From NCBI GenBank assembly GCA_963732375.1, contig CAVSZE010000012.1, forward strand, positions 372,001 through 436,000: 64,000 nucleotides of DNA, given 5' to 3'. Numbering within the stretch: position 1 is the first letter of the stretch; each line of letters starts with the position of its first letter. The notes under the pieces were generated by a model that was given only the letters and a program-made list of their open reading frames with translations, had not been told where the DNA came from and searched no databases. A program made the position numbers and the translations under genes. This DNA comes from RPQJ01 sp963732375. GTDB taxonomy: Bacteria; Pseudomonadota; Gammaproteobacteria; Steroidobacterales; Steroidobacteraceae. Shown here piece by piece: positions 17,330-26,148 of this stretch.

Positions 17330-18511
17330 TCACGCGCCCGGGAGGCCAAGAATGTGTTTGGCAACCACGTTGAGCTGTATTTCGCTCGTGCCGCCTTCGA
17401 TCGAATTGCCCTTGCTGCGCAGCCAGGTTCGTACAACCTCGCCGTCGTTCGTGCGGGCCCCTTCCCACTCCAGGGCGTCCGCGCCGCCGCTGGCCGCCAA
17501 GAGCTCCCAGCGGCGCTTGTTCAGTTCAGCGCCGTAATACTTGAGCGCCGAGGCCACGGCCGGGTGTCCCTCACCTCGGCGCGCCCGATCGGCGGTCATC
17601 TCGAGCCACGCGGCGAAAGCGGCTTCATCGACCTCGAAGCTGGCGACCTGGCCACGCAGGCTGAGGTCCAACAGGCGTCCCTGGGCATCGACTCCGACGG
17701 TTTCGGCGGCGAGTTGCCCCGCCGACTTCACCGCCGCCGTGCTGCCGACCGAACTGATCATTTCGCGTTCGTGCGTCAACAGGTACTTGGCAATGCCCCA
17801 TCCACTATTCAACTCACCGACGACGTTGCCGCTCGGCACCTTCACGTTGTCGAAAAATGTCTCGCAGAATGGCGATTTGCCGGAGATCAGCAGGGTCGGT
17901 CGCGTCGTCACGCCCGGTGTGCGCATGTCGAACAGCAGGAAGCTGATTCCGGCCTGTTTCCGGGCGCTGTCCGTGCGCACCAGGCAGAAGATCCAGTCCG
18001 ACTCGTCGGCGTACGACGTCCAGACCTTCTGGCCATTGACGATGAAGTGGTCGTCGACCAGTTCGGCGCGCGTCGCAAGCGATGCGAGGTCGGAGCCCGC
18101 ATTCGGCTCCGAATAGCCCTGGCACCAGCGGATCTCACCCCTGGCGATCTTCGGCAGGTGTTCGAGCCGCTGCTCCTCGGACCCGTACTTGAGCAACACC
18201 GGTCCCAGCATCCAGATGCCGAAGCTGTACAGCGGCAGGCGGCAGCCGAGCGCATTCATTTCCTGCTTGAGTACGGCCCCCTCGTCCTTGCCAAGGCCGC
18301 CTCCGCCGTAGGCCCTGGGCCACATCGGCACCGTCCAGCCTCGCTCGGCCATGCGCTCGAGCCAGACTCGCTGCGCCTCGGACTGGAACCGCGGGTTCCT
18401 GCCTCCCCAGCACATGTCGGCGTCCGTCACGATCGGACGGCGCATCTCCTCGGGGCAGTTCGCCTCGAGCCACGCGCGGGTCTCAAGGCGGAAAGTCTCG
18501 ATATCGCTCAT
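17330..18511 (-). CDS. Acyl-CoA dehydrogenase, probable catalytic subunit
   Basis: A 393-residue FAD enzyme that forms the alpha,beta-double bond of an acyl-CoA. 'CQGYSEPNAGSDLASL' binds FAD/substrate, 'IVNGQKVWTSYA' is the second signature, and 'NSIEGGTSEIQLNVVAKHIL' contains the catalytic-base glutamate in I-E-G-G-T-S-E-I-Q. ATG 18511 is preceded by GAGGTTGAA; an alternative start 51 bases upstream is less likely. It is the first gene of an operon with a second dehydrogenase and a membrane protein. Confidence 0.92.
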   Translation of the reverse strand: MSDIETFRLETRAWLEANCPEEMRRPIVTDADMCWGGRNPRFQSEAQRVWLERMAERGWTVPMWPRAYGGGGLGKDEGAVLKQEMNALGCRLPLYSFGIWMLGPVLLKYGSEEQRLEHLPKIARGEIRWCQGYSEPNAGSDLASLATRAELVDDHFIVNGQKVWTSYADESDWIFCLVRTDSARKQAGISFLLFDMRTPGVTTRPTLLISGKSPFCETFFDNVKVPSGNVVGELNSGWGIAKYLLTHEREMISSVGSTAAVKSAGQLAAETVGVDAQGRLLDLSLRGQVASFEVDEAAFAAWLEMTADRARRGEGHPAVASALKYYGAELNKRRWELLAASGGADALEWEGARTNDGEVVRTWLRSKGNSIEGGTSEIQLNVVAKHILGLPGA

Positions 18512-18855
18512 TTCAACCTCTGTTTCCTGCGTCAATGCCGAAGCACAAGGCCCGGGCCCCATGGTGAACCTTCTCTGCGCGCCTCAGCCGGGAGTTTCGC
18601 TCAAGGGCCGTCATCGGCTGCAACCGCAATGATGCACCAGGGCGTGCGCTGCGGCTTGTAGAATCGATTTCGTCAGATCGAGGATCGTACCAACGTGGGT
18701 GTCCCGGTCGTCAAGCATCGCCCCAGCAACCGCCTTACGTGGCCAGTGTCCTGACTCAATTAGCAGCGGGACCCCGGCAGCGGCGACACCCTCTTGGATT
18801 GAGCCACATCCCGCGTAGTGCTACGGTCTCCTGCACATTCGACGGAGACCCACTC
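18512..18855. other. 344-base intergenic region
   Basis: This gap separates the divergent dehydrogenase operon and the small ABM-like gene and presumably holds both promoters. I see no gene-like frame with a ribosome-binding site and no strong hairpin. Confidence 0.5.
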
Positions 18856-19167
18856 ATGCGCTGCCTCGCCATCGTTCGCTTCCCTGCCCCCGCCGGCCTG
18901 ACGGGCGCGAAACTCCGCACCGTCCTCGAAGACGGCGTCCCTCGGTACCGGGACCTGCCCGGCCTGTACCGTAAGTACTTCGCCGGCAACGCGACGCACG
19001 GCAGCGGCATTTACGAATGGGAATCCCGCGCTGCGGCCGATGCGTTCTACAACGACGCCTGGCGTGAACGCCTGCGCACCGTCTACGGCGCAGTCCCCGA
19101 GATCGAGTTCTTCGACGTGCACGCGATGGTCGACAACGACGCGCACACGATGCGCATCGACGCCTGA
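18856..19167 (+). CDS. Small dimeric alpha/beta-barrel protein (YdhR/ABM monooxygenase-like)
   Basis: A 103-residue protein starting at an ATG preceded by CGGAGACC. 'IVRFPAPAGLTGAKLRTVLE', 'YFAGNATHGSGIYEWESRAA' and 'AFYNDAWRERLRTVYG' match the ferredoxin-like, dimeric barrel of putative monooxygenases such as YdhR. No substrate or operon partner is evident. Family call by pattern recognition. Confidence 0.65.
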   Translation: MRCLAIVRFPAPAGLTGAKLRTVLEDGVPRYRDLPGLYRKYFAGNATHGSGIYEWESRAAADAFYNDAWRERLRTVYGAVPEIEFFDVHAMVDNDAHTMRIDA

Positions 19168-19440
19168 CACGCAGCTGTCCGCTGGACAGATTCGAGGCTC
19201 GCCCTCGGCGAGCGAGCGGGCGGGAGCCCGCGTCCGACCGGCTGTCCGAACGGACGGCTTACCCCGCCGTCCTCATGCGACGCGTCGGCCTGCGAACGCT
19301 GCTGACGGACGCGGCTTGTCTTCAAGCGCTGCAGTGACAGGTCAGGGGCGCCCGAACCGCCTCACCGCTCGCACTCGCCGGGTTCAACCCGAACGTCTTC
19401 CGACGCTGGCCCGCTCGTGTAGCATCCCCGCAGACTCATC

Positions 19441-19449
19441 GGGGGGGGG
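19441..19449 (+). repeat. Homopolymeric G9 tract in the MFS ribosome-binding region
   Basis: Nine consecutive G residues end 7 bases before the ATG at 19457. The tract itself acts as the purine-rich ribosome-binding site. Such tracts slip during replication and can alter translation efficiency. Confidence 0.7.
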
Positions 19450-19456
19450 ATCGCCC

Positions 19457-20707
19457 ATGTCGAGCGCGCGGATCGAGACGAACCGTCCGAGTTGGCCGCG
19501 GTACTACACCGTCGTCCTGCTGCTCTTTGCCGCCGTGTTCATCTCCTACATCGATCGCACCAACATCTCGGTCGCCGCCATCGCGATGAAAGACGATCTC
19601 GGCTGGACCGAGACGGACAAGGGCATGGTGCTCTCCGCATTCTTCGTCGGATACCTGTTCCTGATGGCGGCGACCGGCGCGCTCGCGAACCGCTACGGCG
19701 GCTGGCGGGTACTCGGCATCGCGGTGATCTGGTGGTCGGCGTGGACGGCACTCACGCCGCCGGCGGCGATGATGTCGCTCGGCGCACTGATCGTTGCGCG
19801 CATCGCGCTCGGGGTCGGCGAGGCAGCGGTGTTCCCTGCCTCGATGAATATGATCTCGCGCTGGGTGCCGCCCGAGCGCCGCTCGCGCGCGACGGCACTG
19901 ATCATCAGCGCGATCTCGCTCGGCACGGTGTTCGCCCTGCCGGCCACCGGGTGGATCGTGCGCGAATACGGCTGGTCACTGCCGTTCTACCTGTTCGGGG
20001 CGATCGGGCTGCTCTGGTACGCCGCGTGGCACGTGCTCGCGCGCGGCGAGTCGCCGGGCGCCGCGTCAACCGAATCGGCGAAGTCCGGGCGGCGCGCCAT
20101 TCCCTGGGGGCACCTGCTCAGCCTGCCGGCGGTGTGGGCAATCGTCGTGGCCCACTTCGCGAGCAACTGGGGCCTGTACGTCCTGCTCGCGTGGCTGCCG
20201 AGCTACTTCAAGACGACCTTCGGCGTCTCGCTCGCGAGCGCCGGGGCGCTCTCCGCCGCACCTTGGCTGGTCAATTTCGTCGCCGCGAATCTCGCGGGCG
20301 CCTGGGCGGATCGCATGCTGCGGGCCGGGCGCAGCGCCGGCTTCGTCCGCAAGCTCATGCAGACCATCGCGCTGCTCGGCGGTGCCGTATTCATGCTGCT
20401 GCTGACCCAGGCTACGACGCCGGCTATGGCTGTCGTGATCATGTGCTTCGCAGCCGGCTGCTCGGCGTTCGCGATGTCCGGTTTCGCGCCGAACTGCTTC
20501 GACATCGCACCGAAGTATGCCGACGTCATCTGGGGCATCAGCAACACATTTGCCACGCTCCCGGGAATCGTCGGCGTCTACATCACGGGCTGGCTGGTAG
20601 ATCGCACGGGCACATTCGGCGCGCCGTTCGTACTCACCGCGGCGGTGTCGTTGGTCGGGGCTGCGTTCTACCTGATCTTCGGCTCGGGCCGCAGGCATAT
20701 CCACTGA
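19457..20707 (+). CDS. MFS transporter, anion:cation symporter (ACS) family
   Basis: A 416-residue, 12-helix transporter. 'FISYIDRTNISVAA' in helix 1, 'GMVLSAFFVGYLFLMAATG' in helix 2, the loop 2-3 'GALANRYGGWRVLG', and 'RIALGVGEAAVFPASMNMIS' with 'PPERRSRATALI' are ACS/phthalate permease-like signatures. These carry organic anions (sugar acids, aromatic acids) with protons or Na+. The central loop (about residues 195-215) is charged. It is monocistronic; the G9 tract upstream may modulate expression. Confidence 0.92.
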   Translation: MSSARIETNRPSWPRYYTVVLLLFAAVFISYIDRTNISVAAIAMKDDLGWTETDKGMVLSAFFVGYLFLMAATGALANRYGGWRVLGIAVIWWSAWTALTPPAAMMSLGALIVARIALGVGEAAVFPASMNMISRWVPPERRSRATALIISAISLGTVFALPATGWIVREYGWSLPFYLFGAIGLLWYAAWHVLARGESPGAASTESAKSGRRAIPWGHLLSLPAVWAIVVAHFASNWGLYVLLAWLPSYFKTTFGVSLASAGALSAAPWLVNFVAANLAGAWADRMLRAGRSAGFVRKLMQTIALLGGAVFMLLLTQATTPAMAVVIMCFAAGCSAFAMSGFAPNCFDIAPKYADVIWGISNTFATLPGIVGVYITGWLVDRTGTFGAPFVLTAAVSLVGAAFYLIFGSGRRHIH

Positions 20708-20748
20708 CACCGCGCTCGTGCCTGTCTCTGCCTCAGCCCCGGACGGTT

Positions 20749-21159
20749 CTACTGGGCCGGCACCGTCGCGATCAGTCGCGAGTCCTCGAGCGCCGCGGTC
20801 CGATGCACCGTGATCGCCTGGTAATCGGGACTGCCCACCATCTCGAGAAACGCCCGTTTCGATGGATAGCGCACCAGCAGCGCCTTGTGCCACTGCTCCC
20901 CCGGGGCCCCGATCAACACCGCCTTCGGCGACCCCTGCCAGATCACCTGCCCGCCCACCGCCGTAATGAGACGAATCGACACCTGACCATAGCGCCGGTA
21001 GGCATCGCGTCCGCTGCACGGCTCGGCATCACTGCCCGCTGGATACGCCGCGCGATCCCGATAACGCAGCAGGTTGATCATCACGATCGGCGTGTCCTCG
21101 GCCAAGCCCGCCATGACCGCTTGTGCCGACTCATAAGATGGTTCATCGTGCTCTGTCAT
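20749..21159 (-). CDS. DUF1330 domain-containing protein
   Basis: A 136-residue protein. 'PIVMINLLRYRDRAAYP', 'AYRRYGQVSIRLITAVGG' and 'HKALLVRYPSKRAFLEMV' are the strands and helix of the DUF1330/dimeric alpha-beta barrel, and 'DYQAITVHRTAALEDSRLI' is the usual C-terminus. Function unknown in this family; often next to oxidative or xenobiotic enzymes. Confidence 0.88.
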   Translation of the reverse strand: MTEHDEPSYESAQAVMAGLAEDTPIVMINLLRYRDRAAYPAGSDAEPCSGRDAYRRYGQVSIRLITAVGGQVIWQGSPKAVLIGAPGEQWHKALLVRYPSKRAFLEMVGSPDYQAITVHRTAALEDSRLIATVPAQ

Positions 21160-21232
21160 AGCCCCTCCTCGATGCGTCTCCCGAAGCGCCCTGCCTCCGC
21201 CCGCCGAACGCAGAAAGGACCCCCACCTACCC

Positions 21233-22000
21233 TCAACGCGACGCTTTGATCCACGCGCGCCGCTGCGCCAGGTCGACCGTTACCGCGTATCGCTCGAGAA
21301 ACTCCGCGTTCAGCGCGCCATCGATAATCAGCTCGCGCCTCTCGTACGCGAGCGGCGCCGTCGTGATCGTCCCCAGTGTCAGGGGCACTTCGCCCGCCTC
21401 GTCCGCACCCGCACTGGAGTCGACCCTGACGTGGCTTGCCAGCAGCACCTTTGCGAGGTTGCCGGAGTCGAGCTCAAGCCAGAGAATCTGGCCGAATGTA
21501 ACTCGCCCGTTCATGAATACAACCAGGCTGCCACCGTCCACGCCGTTCGCTGTGCGTACCTGGACCGCTGTGGTATCTGCGACCCGCGTTCGCAGGCTCT
21601 CCGGCGTCTCCAGCGTCAGCTGATTCGCGCCAAGCTCGAGCGTGAACGGAGTGTCCGCAAACGCGTCCAGCGCGAGCAGTCCATCGAGTCGCGGCAGTTC
21701 CGATGGCAACAATGCGTTCAGATCGAACACGCCCAGGCTGGGAAGGTCGTGCGTGATCCCTCCCACGCCGAGTTGCACGGGTCCACCGGTATCGAACAGC
21801 AGCGTGAGCGGCCCGCCGTTCACAGTTACAGTCACCGTTCGCAGTCGCCCGGCATAGGGATCGAGCGTCAGCACGACTGGCGACGCCCCCTGCTCCCCTC
21901 GAACCAGCGATTCAACACAGCCCGCCAGAACGATCGCCGCCATTGCAGCCAAGGCCAGTTTCGCCACGACTGTCCCGAAGCCATCGCAATCTTGTCGCAT
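21233..22000 (-). CDS. Aspartic-protease-like lipoprotein with two D(T/S)G motifs
   Basis: A 255-residue protein. 'LALAAMAAIVLAGC' is a lipoprotein signal with lipobox L-A-G-C. 'LTLLFDTGGPVQLG' carries the retropepsin-like catalytic D-T-G, and about 105 residues later 'LWLELDSGNLAKVLL' carries D-S-G with similar flanking hydrophobics. Two such motifs in one chain suggest a two-lobed aspartic peptidase fold, similar to tandem-domain bacterial aspartyl protease-family proteins. Whether it is active is not shown. Periplasmic, membrane-tethered. Confidence 0.65.
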   Translation of the reverse strand: MRQDCDGFGTVVAKLALAAMAAIVLAGCVESLVRGEQGASPVVLTLDPYAGRLRTVTVTVNGGPLTLLFDTGGPVQLGVGGITHDLPSLGVFDLNALLPSELPRLDGLLALDAFADTPFTLELGANQLTLETPESLRTRVADTTAVQVRTANGVDGGSLVVFMNGRVTFGQILWLELDSGNLAKVLLASHVRVDSSAGADEAGEVPLTLGTITTAPLAYERRELIIDGALNAEFLERYAVTVDLAQRRAWIKASR

Positions 22001-22087
22001 GCTGACAAATGCCTCTCGATCGACGTTCGGATCTTACCTCCGGGCCGAGAAGGCTCCCACTGGGGCCCGCAGACAGCGCCCCGCCCC

Positions 22088-22117
22088 AAAAAAAAGCGGC
22101 CCTAACGAAGAGGGCCG
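22088..22117 (-). terminator. Rho-independent terminator downstream of the frameshifted membrane gene
   Basis: Arms CGGCCCT (22097-22103) and AGGGCCG (22111-22117), loop of 7, followed on the reverse strand by a C-to-T8 run (22088-22095). It lies 100 bases past the stop at 22217. The stem is almost the same as that of the 15.5-kb terminator. Confidence 0.85.
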
Positions 22118-22216
22118 AAGGTTTGGGGTGCGGCAATACTAGTAACCGACTGTGACGCGCCGATGACAAACGGTCCGGCCGCGAGCCCCGGCACTACCTG
22201 CAGAGTTCAACACCGA

Positions 22217-22613
22217 TCACGCACGTCTCAGCGATGCCGCCGCTCGGGCTGCGCTCACGAAGCGCTTCGAGGTCAGGCCGATCGAGGTGCCGTAGACCAT
22301 GTTTCCGAACAGGCTCGGCAGGAACGTGGCGGCGCCCAACTGCCATGGCAAGGGATCACCGAAGTAAATCGGCAGCGCCAGCGAGTTGACCACCACGTAG
22401 TAGGCGGCCCCGTACGCTGATCCGGCCAAGACCGGGTGCTGCAGGAAGAGCAGCCAGCGCTGCAGATTGTCAAAAAAACAGAGCCGCAAACTTCGGGCCG
22501 TAGTAGCCGATGCGACAGCCCGCGGTCTTGAACAGGGGACTCAACGACACAATCACCAGCGACGCAATGATCCCGGAGCGAATTGACTCAGTCAGCAGGG
22601 CCGTAGGTTTCAT
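22217..22613 (-). pseudogene. Small multi-pass membrane protein, split by a poly-T frameshift
   Basis: The ATG at 22613 opens a frame of 47 residues ('ESIRSGIIASLVIVSLSP' and then 'GYYGPKFAALFF') that hits TGA at 22470-22472 directly after a run of seven T (A7 at 22472-22478 on the + strand). Removing one T joins it in frame to the following stretch (D-N-L-Q-R-W-L-L-F-L-Q-H-P) through 'YVVVNSLALPIYFGDPLPW' to a stop at 22217. The result is a coherent ~131-residue protein of three or four membrane helices. Either the gene is broken, the base is a sequencing error, or slippage restores it. Family not named. Confidence 0.6.
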
Positions 22614-22779
22614 GTGCAAATCCAGCGGGTCGGTCAACGCGCAGAGGGGTTACCGGAAATCCGGGCGACGATACGCAAGTATGCGTCACATGAATCTGCA
22701 CGCTGCGCTCGACAATAGCGCAGGCACCGAACGCATCAACGCCTGACCGCGACGGACGCCTTGGCAAACCGGCCCCGAG

Positions 22780-22797
22780 GACGCCCCGCGGGGCGTC
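22780..22797 (-). terminator. GC-rich hairpin downstream of the 22.8-kb gene
   Basis: GACGCCCCGCGGGGCGTC is a perfect 18-base palindrome about 40 bases beyond the stop codon of the reverse-strand gene at 22837. It has no T run, so it may be a weak terminator or a 3'-end stabiliser. Confidence 0.4.
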
Positions 22798-22836
22798 GAG
22801 CGGCGGCAGGCCGCGTCCTCTCTCCGTTACGCACCG

Positions 22837-23772
22837 CTATGTCAGGATCTCGAATGCCGCACGGTGAGGTGTCGTCAGGGTGACCGCGGGCTCGCCCGGA
22901 CGTTCGAGCGTCACTTCGCACGCGGCAATCTTGCTGTTGAGACAAGTGTGAGTTCCGCCGGGCGGGTTGTAGTACGTGAGCGACACGAAATCCTCCGGCG
23001 CTGCATGAATTCGACCGTGGATGCGAACCCCGGGCTGCGCACCGTCGAAGTGCCAGTCGAAATCCTTCCAGGCGCCCCTTGTCCGGAACATTTGCCACGG
23101 GGAATTGAGCCGGTAGTCGTGGCCACCGAACCGCAGGCAGAAAATCGTCATCGGCGGCGTCCAGAATGGTCCAAGCTTGAGCCTCGCCGTGGCGCATTCG
23201 AGAAACGCCTCTGGCGCGCCCTCGAAGCCGACCACCTGTCCCCAGGCGTACGTGTCCGTATGCTTGCTGCCCCAGTTGTGGTTCTCACTACCGATCCAGC
23301 CATCGACGGCGATGGATTCGCCGTCGACCTCGAGCGTACCGTCGAACACGACCTGCGGACGCGTGCAGAGCGCCTTCGCCTTCGGCAATCGCGTTTTGTA
23401 GGTCCGTTCGGGCAGGAAGATCATGGGTGGCCCGCCGTTCCGGTACTTGGGCGTCCATCGAATGCAGCGGCCGCCGTTGGCGCCGCCGCGAAGTTTGCCG
23501 GCCTCAATCGTCGCACCGCCGACTCGCACATTGAGACCACGCGGCGCAAAAGTGCAGTCGCTGATCGGGACCTCGGACTTGGCGGACCGGATCAGCCGTC
23601 GTTCGCCGTCGAAATGGATCGCCCAGAGTTCACCGATGGCGTCCTGCGGTCGGCCATGCGGCGCGAATATCGTGTAGCGGATCCAGAACGCGGCATTGCG
23701 CGTGGGATGGTTGGCACGCAGGAACCAGCTCTCATAGTGCCCAATCGAATGGCCCGGGCGATGGCTATTCAC
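22837..23772 (-). CDS. Hypothetical protein, possible lipocalin/CrtC-like beta-barrel
   Basis: A 311-residue soluble protein without a signal peptide. It opens with 'GHYESWFLRANHPTRNAAFW' and contains 'GELWAIHFDGERRL', 'GWIGSENHNWGSKHTDTYAW' and 'FDWHFDGAQPGVRIHGRI'. The Trp/Gly-rich, beta-strand pattern with N-x-N-W-G-x-x-H resembles hydroxyneurosporene-synthase/AttH-like double barrels, but I cannot assign it firmly. It is divergent from the WS/DGAT gene 70 bases away. Confidence 0.65.
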   Translation of the reverse strand: MNSHRPGHSIGHYESWFLRANHPTRNAAFWIRYTIFAPHGRPQDAIGELWAIHFDGERRLIRSAKSEVPISDCTFAPRGLNVRVGGATIEAGKLRGGANGGRCIRWTPKYRNGGPPMIFLPERTYKTRLPKAKALCTRPQVVFDGTLEVDGESIAVDGWIGSENHNWGSKHTDTYAWGQVVGFEGAPEAFLECATARLKLGPFWTPPMTIFCLRFGGHDYRLNSPWQMFRTRGAWKDFDWHFDGAQPGVRIHGRIHAAPEDFVSLTYYNPPGGTHTCLNSKIAACEVTLERPGEPAVTLTTPHRAAFEILT

Positions 23773-23842
23773 CGACCCTCCGGACGACGTCGGCCGATGA
23801 CCGGGGTAGCATCCTACGCACCAGCAGCGTCGGAGACGGACA

Positions 23843-25324
23843 TTGGCAACTCAGGTCAGGTTGAGCGTCCAGGACGGCATGTTCCTGCTCGCGGAGACGC
23901 GCGAGACGCCAATGCACGTCGGCGGCCTGCAGATCTTCAAGGTGCCGTCGGGCGCGTCCGCCCATTTCGTCTCGAAGCTGTTTGAGGAGATGCGCAAGCA
24001 CCGGGTCTCGGTGCCACCACTGAATTACCAGCTGGCGGCCGGCATCGCTGGCAGGGTGATGCCGAGCTGGGAGGTCGTTGACGACGTCGACCTGGATTAT
24101 CACTTTCGCCACACTGCACTGCCGAATCCCGGCGGAGAGCGCGAACTCGGGATGCTCGTGTCGCGCCTGCACTCGAACGCGATGGACCTGTCGCGCCCGC
24201 TGTGGGAGTACCACCTGATCGAGGGAATCGCGGGGGGCCGCTTCGCGGTCTACACCAAGCTGCATCACGCGATGTTCGACGGCGCGGCCGCCATGCGACT
24301 CATCAACCTGGCGACGGACCCTCGCAGGAGTTTCTCGCCGCCGTTCTGGGCGGACGAGTCGCAGCGGCCGATGGAGTCGGCCGCGCACACGGGCAGCATG
24401 ATCGAGCGGCTGCCGGCGGCGATCGGGAGCGAGCTCAGGTCGTTGCCGAGCCTGGCGCGCGGCCTGGCGGCCACCGCGCAGGCGGCCCTCGGCGTGGGTG
24501 CCGATTCCGACCTTGCCTCCATCGTTGAGGCTCCCCGCACCATGCTCAACGTCCACGTCGGTGCGCAACGTCGCGTTGCCACCTATGCGGTCAGCCTGGC
24601 CCGCCTCAAAGCGATCGGCGATACAGCGGGCGGTACCATCAATGACGCGGTGCTGGCCGCGTGCAGCGGTGCGCTGCGACGTTACCTCGGGGAGCGCGAC
24701 GCGCTGCCCGAGCACACGCTCATTGCGGCCGTGCCGATGGCCCTGCACCACGAGGATGGTGCCGCGGCTGGCAACGCGGTGACATGCCTGATTGCGCGCC
24801 TCGGCACGGACATCGAGGACGTGCGCCAGCGCTTCGCGACGATCTGCCACTCGAGCGCGGCCGGCAAGGCGCAGCTCAAGGGCATGACGCGGACGGCAGC
24901 CATGCACTTCGTCACGGTGCTCAGCATGCCCGTGTTTCTGCAGACCCTGGTGCCGGGCGTCGACAAGCTGATCGGCCCGCAGGCGAACCTGTTCATCTCC
25001 AACGTCCCGGGGTCACGCGAGCGGCTCTATTTCCACGGCGCCGAGATGGTGGCGCATTACCCGGTCTCGCAGGCCGGCCATGGCATGGCGCTCAACATCA
25101 CCGTGCTGAGTTATGCGGGCGGAATGTACTTCGGGTTCGTCGCCTGCCCCGATGCCGTGCCGAGCGTGCAACGGCTCGCCATCCACATGGACGCGGCAGT
25201 GGACGAGCTCGAGGCGACATTCGGGACAGGCGCGCCGCAGCGACCCAGCGGGAAGGCGCGAGGCGCGCGCCAGAAATCGCCTGCCAGGAAGCGCACGATC
25301 GGCAAGGCCCGCCGGCCGCGCTGA
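23843..25324 (+). CDS. Wax ester synthase/diacylglycerol acyltransferase (WS/DGAT), copy 1
   Basis: A 493-residue acyltransferase that esterifies alcohols or diacylglycerol with acyl-CoA for neutral-lipid storage. 'TKLHHAMFDGAAAM' holds the catalytic HHxxxDG (residues ~145-151). 'GGTINDAVLAACSGALRRYL' and 'LFISNVPGSRERLYFHGAEM' are the family's C-terminal signatures. The start is TTG at 23843, preceded by GGAGACGGACA. The last ~35 residues are a basic Lys/Arg-rich tail. A second, shorter paralogue is at 48.6 kb. Confidence 0.92.
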   Translation: MATQVRLSVQDGMFLLAETRETPMHVGGLQIFKVPSGASAHFVSKLFEEMRKHRVSVPPLNYQLAAGIAGRVMPSWEVVDDVDLDYHFRHTALPNPGGERELGMLVSRLHSNAMDLSRPLWEYHLIEGIAGGRFAVYTKLHHAMFDGAAAMRLINLATDPRRSFSPPFWADESQRPMESAAHTGSMIERLPAAIGSELRSLPSLARGLAATAQAALGVGADSDLASIVEAPRTMLNVHVGAQRRVATYAVSLARLKAIGDTAGGTINDAVLAACSGALRRYLGERDALPEHTLIAAVPMALHHEDGAAAGNAVTCLIARLGTDIEDVRQRFATICHSSAAGKAQLKGMTRTAAMHFVTVLSMPVFLQTLVPGVDKLIGPQANLFISNVPGSRERLYFHGAEMVAHYPVSQAGHGMALNITVLSYAGGMYFGFVACPDAVPSVQRLAIHMDAAVDELEATFGTGAPQRPSGKARGARQKSPARKRTIGKARRPR

Positions 25325-25430
25325 GTCGCGGTCCGACCCTGCTTTTCAGTTGCAGTTGGTCGCTTGTGCGAATCACTCCGCGCTCACCCAACCTACGAAT
25401 CCGTCTGCAACGTCCCCTCCTCCCAAGCCG

Positions 25431-25916
25431 TCACCGCACGCTGAACACGTCGTACTTAATGTACCCGCCATCTCCCGCCTTGACCTCAACCATCTTGCCG
25501 ATGGCCTGTACACCATTCAGCCATGCGTAATTCTCGGAAGATGTCTGGAAAGTCGGCGCGGTGACGAAGTACGGAATGTCTTTGTCAGTGAGCACCTCGC
25601 CCTTCATCAGGCGCGCTGCACTCTCTGCGGAGTGCTGAATGATGCCGTTGTAGGACACGTAGATGTCCGCGCCGTCGTCCGTACGGACCGTTGCCCGCAC
25701 GTCCAGCCGAAACACGCCGGACGGCATCATTCGCAACCAGTCTCCCCCGGGAGCGAGGAGCGTTCCATTGATCTTCGGACCCTTAGCCCAACCCCCGGAC
25801 GGCACGTTGAATATCTGCAATGAGCCGTCGACGACGATGGGTGCATCGAGTGGTGCCAACAGGGTCATCAGGTATTCGGTCTGGATCTGTGTCGTCTGCG
25901 TGACGCTAGCTTTCAT
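25431..25916 (-). CDS. DUF3237 domain-containing protein
   Basis: A 161-residue protein. 'LMTLLAPLDAPIVVDG', 'INGTLLAPGGDWLRMMPSGV', 'RLDVRATVRTDDGADIYVSY' and the closing 'FQTSSENYAWLNGVQAIG' match DUF3237, a beta-barrel family of unknown function common near catabolic genes. No signal peptide. The convergent WS/DGAT ends 106 bases away. Confidence 0.9.
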   Translation of the reverse strand: MKASVTQTTQIQTEYLMTLLAPLDAPIVVDGSLQIFNVPSGGWAKGPKINGTLLAPGGDWLRMMPSGVFRLDVRATVRTDDGADIYVSYNGIIQHSAESAARLMKGEVLTDKDIPYFVTAPTFQTSSENYAWLNGVQAIGKMVEVKAGDGGYIKYDVFSVR

Positions 25917-26148
25917 GTCCGTCTCCGTTGCTCAGTTAAGGCCTGCCGCTGATGTTGGACCTGCCTCCGGCGTCCGGCAATCCTCGTGCTCGCTCAACCA
26001 TCTGAGGGATTCAACTGAGACTGCCACATGATCCACCGCGCAGCGGTGCTAGTGGACCACATGGCCATCCCTCCGGCCTGGCGCGAGCTGGAATCGCCGC
26101 CGACCGGCCTGGTCCCACACGCGGGACCAGTCCTGGCCGACCGCTCCC

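Noticed and set aside
19492..21249. 585-residue frame in the MFS region
   Set aside because: It is an alternative frame of the transporter and then crosses the DUF1330 gene; Arg-rich, no family features.
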